From Paracoccaceae bacterium (lineage in GTDB: Bacteria > Pseudomonadota > Alphaproteobacteria > Rhodobacterales > Rhodobacteraceae), in the NCBI GenBank assembly GCA_021648225.1, contig JAKITE010000076.1, positions 1-13,660 on the forward strand: a DNA stretch of 13,660 nt. Direction: 5' to 3'. The translations under genes and the position numbers were made by a program. A model generated the notes under the pieces. The model did not search any database. It was not told where the DNA came from and saw nothing but the letters and a program-made list of their open reading frames with translations. Positions 6,476-13,095 of the stretch are shown here, one piece after another. How positions within the stretch are numbered: position 1 is the stretch's first letter; every line of letters begins with the position of its first letter.

Positions 6476-7696
6476 TTACGACACAAAATATGGCCCGATC
6501 AGCATGATCAGGCAGGTTAGAAAACCCCCTATGGGAACCCAGATGCGCACAGTATATATTTTGTCTGGCGTTGGTGTGGCTTTTATTTTCAGGATGATCA
6601 GCGACAGGTTTATCAGGGAAAAAACAAACAGAATTAGCCGCGTGGTGGTTTCTGCAAGGCTTCCGATCGGGAAAAACAGGGCCAGTGCCAGAATGATCAC
6701 GGTAACCAGAACGGTTGATTGAAGCGGGGTTTTGGTTTTGGTGTTGATCTTGGCAAAAAACCCCGGAATGCGACCTTGTTTTCCCAGCCCGTAAAGCACC
6801 CGTGATGCCATGATAATTTGAATGACAATGCCGTTAAGGGTTGCTACCACCGCAATTAGGGTAATGGTAACCGGCGAAGCGCCTGTCAGGCTTTCAAAAA
6901 GCAGGCCAATCGGGGCTTTGGCTTCGGCTAGCTCTGCCAAAGGCAACGACAGGACCGCAACGCTGACAACCGCAAAATACAGGCCAGAGGCAATCACAAG
7001 GGTTAGCAAAATCGCCAATGGCATGTTGCGCGCCGGATTTTTGGTTTCCTCAACCAGATTTACCAGATCATTAAACCCGATAAAGGCAAAAAATGCGATG
7101 ATGCTGGTGGTAAAAATCGCGCCAAGGGCAATGCTGTCTCCAAAATCCGGAATCACCTCGGGCAGGCGGGTCAGGATATCGGGCTGGGCATAAAAACCGG
7201 CGGCAATGATCACCAGCAGGCCAATGATTTCCAGCACGGTAAAGACCGCAGCAAAAATGACAGATTGCTTAACCCCCCAAGCGGCAATACCGCCCATAAG
7301 CAAAACAATTGTCACGATGATAACCGTGGCCGGAAGATCAATCAGCGCAGCAACATAGCCCGCGCCGCCAAGGGTGATTGTGGCGGCGGCCACGATGGCA
7401 GACAGGATAACAATACCGCCGGTTAGCAATGTCAGCCAGTTTTTGCCAAAGGCGCGATCGACATATATTGCCTCGCCTGCGCTTTGGGGAAAGCGGCTTG
7501 AAAGCTCTGCAAATGTTCCTGCGCTGAATGCCATGACAATGGCCGCAAGCACAAAAGACATGGGTGCAAACATGCCCGCCTGGGCGGCGGTTTCGCCAAC
7601 CAGCACATATATGCCCGCACCAATGGTAACGCCAAGCCCGTAAAGCACCAGCAATGGCAACGAGACAACCCGTTGAAGCGCAGGTTGATCGGCCAT
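6476..7696 (-). CDS. APC superfamily amino acid permease
   Basis: A 406-residue polytopic membrane protein with about eleven or twelve hydrophobic helices. The first helix carries GVTIGAGIYVLVG, the unwound glycine-rich substrate-binding segment typical of amino acid-polyamine-organocation transporters. Further family features are the charged loop VEETKNPARNMP after helix 6 and a long conserved region ending at SRVLYGLGKQGRIP. It is somewhat shorter than many family members and lacks a long hydrophilic C-terminal tail. The amino acid carried cannot be read from the sequence. The ATG at 7696 directly follows the TAA of the upstream 65-codon gene with only a weak ribosome binding site, which suggests translational coupling in a dksA-like / small gene / permease unit. 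A T-run on the minus strand follows the stop (6468-6473), but I see no matching stem. Confidence 0.88.
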   Translation of the reverse strand: MADQPALQRVVSLPLLVLYGLGVTIGAGIYVLVGETAAQAGMFAPMSFVLAAIVMAFSAGTFAELSSRFPQSAGEAIYVDRAFGKNWLTLLTGGIVILSAIVAAATITLGGAGYVAALIDLPATVIIVTIVLLMGGIAAWGVKQSVIFAAVFTVLEIIGLLVIIAAGFYAQPDILTRLPEVIPDFGDSIALGAIFTTSIIAFFAFIGFNDLVNLVEETKNPARNMPLAILLTLVIASGLYFAVVSVAVLSLPLAELAEAKAPIGLLFESLTGASPVTITLIAVVATLNGIVIQIIMASRVLYGLGKQGRIPGFFAKINTKTKTPLQSTVLVTVIILALALFFPIGSLAETTTRLILFVFSLINLSLIILKIKATPTPDKIYTVRIWVPIGGFLTCLIMLIGPYFVS

Positions 7697-7894
7697 TTAT
7701 CGGCCCGGGATGTTCAGGTCTTTTTCCAGCTGCGCTTCCAATTCAACCAGATCGTCGGGTTGGGGCAGGCCCTGGGCTTTTAGCACCGATAGTTCCTTTC
7801 GCAGGGATTCTTGTAATTCGTGCAGGTCTTCGGGCTGGTGGGTGGCCATTTCCAGAAACAGGCGGATACGGGTTTTAATGTCTCCATAGGGCAT
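7697..7894 (-). CDS. Small helical protein of unknown function (65 aa)
   Basis: I do not recognise this protein. It is 65 residues, soluble, and likely two amphipathic helices: the stretch from HELQESLRKELSVLKAQG, a proline-containing turn (LPQPDD), then LVELEAQLEKDL. The charge pattern suggests a helical hairpin or coiled coil. The start at 7894 is chosen because a full AGGAGG (7901-7906) stands six bases upstream and overlaps the stop of the DksA-like gene. Longer versions starting upstream would run inside that gene. It ends directly before the permease ATG (TAA then ATG). The tight spacing on both sides argues that it is a real gene in one unit with its neighbours. It could be a partner of either; nothing in the sequence decides this. 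Confidence 0.72.
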   Translation of the reverse strand: MPYGDIKTRIRLFLEMATHQPEDLHELQESLRKELSVLKAQGLPQPDDLVELEAQLEKDLNIPGR

Positions 7895-7904
7895 GGGGGG
7901 CCTC

Positions 7905-8222
7905 CTAATTGGCGCAGATATGGCATTGGGGCGTATAGGGTAACACATCCAGCCGTTCTTGCGAGATTTCATTGCCGCATTTGACACAATCGCCGTAAGT
8001 GCCGTTTTTGATACGTTTCAGCGCGGCATTGATCATGCGTTGTTTTTGCAATCCGGCATTGCCCAACCCCTCCAACACTTCGTCTTCTTCGCGCTCGGAT
8101 GCGCGGTCTTCAAAATCTTTGGGCATGGGCTGTTCAAGCTCGGCCTCGATCTGGTGTAATTTAGTGTCCAGATTGGCAAGGCTTTCGCGGAGCTGTTTTT
8201 CGCGTTCCTTAATGGGTTTCAT
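7905..8222 (-). CDS. DksA/TraR-family RNA polymerase-binding protein
   Basis: A 105-residue protein with the DksA layout: an N-terminal coiled coil, a tip, and a C-terminal four-cysteine zinc finger, CVKC-x17-CHIC (C79, C82, C100, C103). The tip keeps DFEDRA (residues 36-41), matching the DxxDxA motif that DksA inserts into the RNA polymerase secondary channel. It is shorter than E. coli DksA (151 aa), mostly at the N-terminus. It probably modulates initiation at stress- or nutrient-controlled promoters, perhaps with ppGpp. The start at ATG 8222 is preferred, with AAGGA (8231-8235) eight bases upstream; an in-frame ATG at 8240 has no good ribosome binding site. The stop overlaps the Shine-Dalgarno sequence of the next gene. 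It lies 44 bases after the hydrolase gene, with no terminator between them, so it could be co-transcribed with the liv cluster. Confidence 0.88.
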   Translation of the reverse strand: MKPIKEREKQLRESLANLDTKLHQIEAELEQPMPKDFEDRASEREEDEVLEGLGNAGLQKQRMINAALKRIKNGTYGDCVKCGNEISQERLDVLPYTPQCHICAN

Positions 8223-8266
8223 TGCGACCGTCCTTTGCATTGCTTTATGGCCTATCGTGCAACTTT

Positions 8267-9079
8267 TTAGGGGGAACCGCCTTGATTTACGTCAACCAGC
8301 GCGCTTGTAAGCGGGCTGTCGGGGTGTTCAAGGGCGGATATAACCGAAAAATGGTTCTGGCCTTTGGCTGTGACGCTGCGGGTCTGGATGCCGCAGCCTG
8401 TCCAGATATTGGCCAGCAACTGGTTTTGACGCAGAAATTCAGGGCGTTCATCGCTGCCAACCCAGCAGGTCAGGTTAATCCCCTTGCGGGGTGTTTTGAA
8501 CACCGGGCTTTCATTGGTGGCGGAATTTTTGGTCAGGTTCAGGTCTGCGTTCATGTTGGTATGGGTCAGCGGGCGCAAATCATAAATGCCGCTGATGGGG
8601 GTAATGCTTTTCAGACGCGGGGCGGTTGCAAGCCTGACATCATCACAGCCCATCCGGCTGACCAGATGGCCGCCTGCGGAATGGCCGGTCAGGTGAACGG
8701 GGCCGTTGATTTTGCTGGCCACGCAATCAATTGCGGTGGCGATTTGTTGGGTGATATCGGCAATCGAAACCTCGGGGCAAAGGGCATATTCAGGTATGGC
8801 AACCGCCCAGCCGCGCTGCACAGCCCCCGCCGCCAGATGCGACCAGAACGAGCGGTCAAGGCTGTGCCAATAACCGCCATGCACAAATACCACCAGACCT
8901 TTTGGATTGCCGGGTTGAAACAGATCTATGATCTGGCGCGGGTGGTCGCCATAAGCGATTTGCACCGGCGGGTTGGCCTTGCGATAGGCCGCAGCTTTGG
9001 CTTGCCACATTGGCAGATAACGATCTGCATCGGGAATATAGGCACCGTTTTGATAGGCATCATCCCAATCGGTAATCAT
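8267..9079 (-). CDS. Alpha/beta hydrolase, kynurenine formamidase-like
   Basis: A 270-residue cytoplasmic hydrolase. HGGYW (67-71) forms the oxyanion hole, GHSAGGH (132-138) is the nucleophile elbow with S134, and D210 in GSDERPEF and H243 in NHF complete a likely triad. HGGxW followed by LDRSFW, and the SDExPEF context, resemble the arylformamidase (N-formylkynurenine hydrolase) branch rather than general esterases. No signal peptide is present. The ATG overlaps the livM stop (ATGA), so it belongs to the transporter operon by translation coupling. That would fit a transporter that imports a formylated or esterified compound which this enzyme then releases, but this is inference. Carboxylesterase or another amidase is the main alternative. 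I leave the gene symbol blank because no other kynurenine-pathway gene is seen. Confidence 0.85.
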   Translation of the reverse strand: MITDWDDAYQNGAYIPDADRYLPMWQAKAAAYRKANPPVQIAYGDHPRQIIDLFQPGNPKGLVVFVHGGYWHSLDRSFWSHLAAGAVQRGWAVAIPEYALCPEVSIADITQQIATAIDCVASKINGPVHLTGHSAGGHLVSRMGCDDVRLATAPRLKSITPISGIYDLRPLTHTNMNADLNLTKNSATNESPVFKTPRKGINLTCWVGSDERPEFLRQNQLLANIWTGCGIQTRSVTAKGQNHFSVISALEHPDSPLTSALVDVNQGGSP

Positions 9080-10377
9080 GATCGCGCGGTTTTCTCCGGT
9101 ATCAAGCCTTTGGGGCTGAAGCGCAGCACCAGCAGTAATATAACCCCCATCAGGAACAGGCGCAGATGTGCGGCTGAATCGATCAGATGTTCGCGCAGGC
9201 CGCTATCTTCGGCCATGCCGGCGGTTACAAATTGCATCAGGGCAGGGCCGCCGCGTTCGGCCTCGATCCATACAAACCAGATCAGGAAACCGCCAAGGAC
9301 GGAACCCCAGTTATTGCCGGACCCGCCAACAATCACCATCACCCAGATCAAAAACGTAAAGCGCAGCGGATTATACGTGCCGGGGGTAAATTGCAGATCA
9401 AGCGTGATCAGCATGGCGCCGGCAATGCCCACCACCGCAGACCCGATGACAAAGGTTTGCAAATGGCGTTTGGTAACGTCTTTGCCCATGGCCTCGGCGG
9501 CGTCGCGATTATCGCGGATGGCGCGCATCATGCGGCCCCACGGGGAATTCAGGGCTTTTTCCGACAGGATCATGATGAAAACCAACACGGCAGTAAACAT
9601 CAATGCAATGCCGGCTTTTACAAAAATACCCGAAAATGCCACCGGATCCGCGCCGATGCGTTCGGACAGGTTCAAAAACCAGTCCGAGGTTTGCAGATCA
9701 ATCGCGCGGGGCATCGGGCCATCAAGGCCGCTGATATTTTTAACACCGCGCGCCAGCCATTCTTCGTTTTTCAGCACCGCAATGATGATTTCCGATATGC
9801 CCAATGTGGCAATCGCCAGATAATCTGATCGAAGCCCAAGCGCGATTTTGCCAACCAGCCACGCCGCTGCACCTGCAAACAGGCCGCCAATTGCCCAGCT
9901 GAACACGATCGGCAGATTGGCACCGCCCAGATATCCGGTCAGGGCAGGGTCTATTGATTCAATGGCGTTGGTGGCAGGATCAAAGAAATACCGGACCATA
10001 AAATACCCGACGATCACGGTGATAAAGGTGGCAAGGCTGCGTATCCTGCCGGTCAGTTTTTTACGAAGGAAAATAACCGCCCCGACCACGCCGATCAGCA
10101 TCAGCAATGCCATAGCTATGCCTGCGCCACCTGCGGCCCATGCCTCGGCCACCGGTTCGGTGCGGGTTAATACGGCTGCTAGCCCGCCAAGGGCGGCAAA
10201 GCCCATGATGCCCACATTGAATATACCCGCATAGCCCCACTGGATATTGACGCCAAGCGCCATAATGGCGGAAATAATGCTTAGATTAAGGATGGTTAGC
10301 GAAAAAGCCCAGCTTTGGAACTGGCCCGCCAGAATAAGCGCCAGCGCCATTGCGCCAAATAACAGGAGGTTTCTCAT
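9076..10377 (-). CDS. livM: Branched-chain amino acid ABC transporter permease, LivM type
   Basis: An inner-membrane permease of 433 residues from the chosen start. It has the family segments NIQWGYAGIFNVG near the N-terminus, SDYLAIATLGISEII in the middle, and the ATPase-contact loop AIRDNRDAAEAMGKDV, followed by FVIGSAVVGIAGAM. A region of about 100 residues between the first helices and SDYLAIATLG carries extra hydrophobic segments and is longer than I would expect. ATG 10377 overlaps the livH stop as ATGA with a GGGGGA stretch upstream. A longer start at 10413 would add non-conserved residues inside livH. It forms the membrane channel with LivH. True substrates of Liv-like systems vary (leucine, other amino acids, urea, aromatic compounds); the hydrolase next door is a hint but not proof. 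Confidence 0.92.
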   Translation of the reverse strand: MRNLLLFGAMALALILAGQFQSWAFSLTILNLSIISAIMALGVNIQWGYAGIFNVGIMGFAALGGLAAVLTRTEPVAEAWAAGGAGIAMALLMLIGVVGAVIFLRKKLTGRIRSLATFITVIVGYFMVRYFFDPATNAIESIDPALTGYLGGANLPIVFSWAIGGLFAGAAAWLVGKIALGLRSDYLAIATLGISEIIIAVLKNEEWLARGVKNISGLDGPMPRAIDLQTSDWFLNLSERIGADPVAFSGIFVKAGIALMFTAVLVFIMILSEKALNSPWGRMMRAIRDNRDAAEAMGKDVTKRHLQTFVIGSAVVGIAGAMLITLDLQFTPGTYNPLRFTFLIWVMVIVGGSGNNWGSVLGGFLIWFVWIEAERGGPALMQFVTAGMAEDSGLREHLIDSAAHLRLFLMGVILLLVLRFSPKGLIPEKTARS

Positions 10378-11387
10378 AACACTTTCCCCCTGAAAATACC
10401 CGTCGGTCGCCACAGCAGCACCAATACCAGAATAACAAAGCTGACCGCGAATTTATAATCGGTGGATAATAATTGCACCAATCCGTCCGGTGCCCAGCCA
10501 TCCGGCCCGAGATAGGCGAGGAATTTTTTATAGGCATAGGTGATGGTGACCTCGGAAAAGGCAATCACAAACCCGCCGGCAATCGCGCCCAGCGGGTTGC
10601 CAATGCCCCCGACAATCGCGGCGGCAAAGATCGGCAGCAGTAATTGGAAATAGACAAACGGCTTAAAGGATTTATCCAAGCCGTAAAGCGTGCCGGCAAT
10701 GGCGGCCAACGCGGCGGCGATCATCCACGCCACCATGACCACTTTGTCAGGGTTGATGCCGGAAAGCAGCGCCAGGTCTTCGTTATCGGAATAGGCCCGC
10801 ATGGCTTTGCCGGTGCGGGATTTTTGCAAAAACCAGAACAACGCCGCCACCACCATAATGGTGACAACCACGGTAATTACCTGGGTGGTGCGAATGGCGA
10901 GGCCCTCGGCCAAGCCGGTCATTTCCTTGAATTCGCGGGCGCGTATCACAAAACGTTCGCCATCCGAAAAACGCTGGTCGCCGGGGCCGATGATCAGCCG
11001 CACGATGCCGTTGGTGACAAACATCACGCCCACGCTGGCCATCATCAAAATAATATTGGCGGATTTCTGTTTGCGATAAAACCGATAGATCAGACGATCG
11101 GTGCCAAGTGCATAAAGAATGGTGAGGAGAATGCCGAATGGCAAGGCCAGCAGCGCAGTTGGCAGCGGGCCAAAGGAAATACCCATGCTCTGGAACCACC
11201 AAGTAACCAGAATGGTGCACATGGTGCCAAAAGCCATGGTGTCGCCATGGGCAAAATTGGCAAAGCGCAGAATGCTGAAGATTAGTGTGACGCCAAGCGC
11301 ACCCAATGCAAGCTGGCTGCCATAGGCTAGGCCCGGCACAAATACGAAGTTTGCAAACAGAACAATGGCGTTCAGGATGTCTTCCAT
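10374..11387 (-). CDS. livH: Branched-chain amino acid ABC transporter permease, LivH type
   Basis: The second membrane permease of the transporter, 337 residues, slightly longer than E. coli LivH (308). Typical features are GSQLALGALGVTLIFSILRF with NFAHGD near the N-terminus, and the cytoplasmic ATPase-contact loop AMRAYSDNEDLALLSGINPD. The glycine-rich AAAIVGGIGNPLGAIAGG follows, before the last helices. A hydrophilic stretch (about residues 135-165) supplies part of the extra length. The start at ATG 11387 has GGGAG a few bases upstream and overlaps the 3' end of the preceding small secreted-protein gene by 16 bases. The stop overlaps livM. Family and role are clear; the specificity is not. 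Confidence 0.93.
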   Translation of the reverse strand: MEDILNAIVLFANFVFVPGLAYGSQLALGALGVTLIFSILRFANFAHGDTMAFGTMCTILVTWWFQSMGISFGPLPTALLALPFGILLTILYALGTDRLIYRFYRKQKSANIILMMASVGVMFVTNGIVRLIIGPGDQRFSDGERFVIRAREFKEMTGLAEGLAIRTTQVITVVVTIMVVAALFWFLQKSRTGKAMRAYSDNEDLALLSGINPDKVVMVAWMIAAALAAIAGTLYGLDKSFKPFVYFQLLLPIFAAAIVGGIGNPLGAIAGGFVIAFSEVTITYAYKKFLAYLGPDGWAPDGLVQLLSTDYKFAVSFVILVLVLLWRPTGIFRGKVL

Positions 11388-11764
11388 GGGGCTCCCTCAC
11401 AGGTAAAGTATGCTACTAGTGCTATGCCGCCATCTATGTCGTCCGTGACGCTCATCGCGAGATTGCCATTGTTAAAAAGTGTAAACGTGGCAGCGCCGAA
11501 TTCGTGTTTGGTGAAATAAGTTGTAGTGCTCAGAATAGATAAAATTTCCAGAACCGAAAATTCAATCACTTGGGGGTCTACGGGTGAAGTTAAACGAATT
11601 TTCATGTCGCTGAATTCAAAAATACCCGGACCGTCATCTGCGGTTGCGGGATCGCATTCGCCTTGCGGTAAATAACAGGCCGTAACGGGCTGGCAGGAAA
11701 CCGTCTGAGCAGAGGTTATCCCAGCGGGAATGAAGAAAAAAATCAGTGCAAATAAAAACCTCAT
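11372..11764 (-). CDS. Predicted exported protein of unknown function (130 aa), inside the liv operon
   Basis: I do not recognise this protein. The start at 11764 is chosen because it begins a clear signal peptide: MRF, a hydrophobic core (LFALIFFFIPAG), then ITSAQ, with likely cleavage after A19 or Q20. The longer open frame upstream runs inside livF and is unlike a protein start. The mature part of about 110 residues has four cysteines (C24, C30, C37, C122) and a mixed beta-like sequence, which suggests a small disulfide-bonded periplasmic domain. There is no lipobox and no transmembrane segment after the signal. It starts one base after the livF stop (TGA, A, ATG) and ends 16 bases inside livH, so it is embedded in the transporter operon. 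It could be an accessory protein to the transporter or an unrelated passenger. Base composition looks more AT-rich than the flanking genes. Confidence 0.75.
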   Translation of the reverse strand: MRFLFALIFFFIPAGITSAQTVSCQPVTACYLPQGECDPATADDGPGIFEFSDMKIRLTSPVDPQVIEFSVLEILSILSTTTYFTKHEFGAATFTLFNNGNLAMSVTDDIDGGIALVAYFTCEGAPWKTS

Positions 11765-11765
11765 T

Positions 11766-12470
11766 TCAGCCCCCCAGAAACGATTTGCGGACTTCGGGGT
11801 TGGCCAGCAGCGCCGCCCCTGTATCGGTGAAACGGTTGCGGCCCTGCACCAGAACATAGCCTTTATCGGCGATGTTCAAAGCCTGCCGCGCATTTTGTTC
11901 AACCATCAGAATGGCAATGCCAGTTTTGGCGACCTCTATGATGCGGTCAAATAGTTCGTCCATCACAATCGGGGAAACCCCTGCGGTGGGCTCGTCCAGC
12001 ATCAAAACCTTGGGGTTGGTCATCAAGGCCCGCCCCACGGCAACTTGCTGGCGTTGACCGCCCGAAAGCTCCCCCGCCGGCTGCTTGCGTTTTTCTTTCA
12101 GAATCGGAAACAGGTCAAACACTTGTTCCATGGTGTCGGAAAAATCTTCCAGCCGGATATAAGCGCCCATCTCTAAATTTTCCTGCACGGTCATGGAGGT
12201 GAAAACATTGTTGTTTTGCGGCACAAACCCCATGCCCGCCTTAACGCGATCTTGGGGCGACATTTTGGTAATGTCTTGCCCATCCAGCCGCACTTGACCT
12301 TTGTGAATGTCCAGCATGCCGAACACGGCTTTCATGGCGGTGGATTTTCCGGCACCGTTCGGGCCGACGATTACCGCAATTTCGCCTTTTTCAACAGCAA
12401 TGGTGCAGTCATGCAAGATGTCTGCCCCGCCATAGCCGCCGGTCATGCTGTCGCCGATTAGATAGCTCAT
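11766..12470 (-). CDS. livF: Branched-chain amino acid ABC transporter ATP-binding protein, LivF type
   Basis: A 234-residue cytoplasmic ATPase of the LivF class. It shows Walker A GPNGAGKST (36-44), Q-loop VPQNNNVF, ABC signature LSGGQRQQ, Walker B VLMLDEPTAGVSP with the catalytic Glu, and the switch region LMVEQNA. The VEQN switch without the usual His is the normal LivF form. It pairs with LivG to power LivH/LivM. The ATG at 12470 has GAGAGA upstream and follows the stop of the 204-residue secreted-protein gene by ten bases. The gene is intact and average in length. Confidence 0.95.
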   Translation of the reverse strand: MSYLIGDSMTGGYGGADILHDCTIAVEKGEIAVIVGPNGAGKSTAMKAVFGMLDIHKGQVRLDGQDITKMSPQDRVKAGMGFVPQNNNVFTSMTVQENLEMGAYIRLEDFSDTMEQVFDLFPILKEKRKQPAGELSGGQRQQVAVGRALMTNPKVLMLDEPTAGVSPIVMDELFDRIIEVAKTGIAILMVEQNARQALNIADKGYVLVQGRNRFTDTGAALLANPEVRKSFLGG

Positions 12471-12480
12471 GGATTGTCTC

Positions 12481-13095
12481 TCATTCGGGAAGCTCGATTT
12501 TGGTGTTTTCGATTAAATAGGCTTGCAGTTCCTGATGTTTGTCAGAATATCCTGACCCGATTGAATAGGTCATGGCTTGAATGATGAAATTTTCTTCAAG
12601 GATAAGGGTGTTTGCAAAAACTGCATTCAAGCCGCCTATACGCAATTCGTAGACCACTGTTTCGCTGCGGTATCCGGATATTTCGGTGTCAAAGATGTCC
12701 AGAATTGCGATAGCAGATTCAGGGATTCCTGCCGCTGTTGCGGCATTGCTGATAATAATTTTACGCAAGGATTCCTGATCCAGACCATCAGCACGACCTA
12801 TGCCTTCAATGATAAATTGGCTATAGTGACGATCGTCATATTTATATGCGGCCACCACATCCGGAGTGGATTTCCTAGACGTTTGCCAAATATTATCCGG
12901 ATCACAAAAGGATAATACCGCATGGAATTGGTCGCAATTACCAGCGCTTTCATCTTCATATCCCCAGGTTTGGTCATCAAAAAGAACAACAATCTGGCCA
13001 TCAATTGCAGCGCGGCCAACAATCGCTTGCGCAGTTGCAGTTTGCCCAAACCCCAACAGGAAAACCATAAATAATGTGCGGTATAAATTTCTCAT
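12481..13095 (-). CDS. Predicted exported protein of unknown function (204 aa), inside the liv operon
   Basis: I do not recognise this protein. The first 24 residues are a typical signal peptide: MRNLYR, a hydrophobic core (TLFMVFLLGFG), then TATAQA with an AxA cleavage site after A24. The mature part of about 180 residues begins with a beta-rich segment (GQIVVLFDDQTWGYE), has two cysteines ten residues apart (C54 and C64), and ends without a membrane anchor. It is unlike the periplasmic binding protein of Liv systems (LivJ/LivK, about 370 residues). The ATG overlaps the livG stop as ATGA with GGAGG at 13106-13110, so it is translated as part of the operon. Codon use seems more AT-rich than livG and livF. 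It may be a periplasmic accessory factor of this transporter or a later insertion. Confidence 0.78.
   Translation of the reverse strand: MRNLYRTLFMVFLLGFGQTATAQAIVGRAAIDGQIVVLFDDQTWGYEDESAGNCDQFHAVLSFCDPDNIWQTSRKSTPDVVAAYKYDDRHYSQFIIEGIGRADGLDQESLRKIIISNAATAAGIPESAIAILDIFDTEISGYRSETVVYELRIGGLNAVFANTLILEENFIIQAMTYSIGSGYSDKHQELQAYLIENTKIELPE

Noticed and set aside
7895..7987. Longer version of the 65-aa protein starting at 7987
   Set aside because: The extension lies wholly within the DksA-like gene, in its zinc-finger region, and a perfect AGGAGG marks the start at 7894.
8222..9823. A long open frame (533 codons) on the plus strand opposite the hydrolase and livM
   Set aside because: It lies antisense to two well-conserved genes, its product has no recognisable domain and is compositionally odd, and high GC makes such antisense frames common.
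10644..11285. A 213-codon plus-strand frame opposite livH
   Set aside because: It is rich in His, Gln and Gly, as expected from reading a hydrophobic membrane protein gene backwards; livH on the other strand explains the sequence.
11765..11857. Longer version of the 130-aa secreted protein starting at 11857
   Set aside because: The added residues are out-of-frame livF sequence and would bury the signal peptide.
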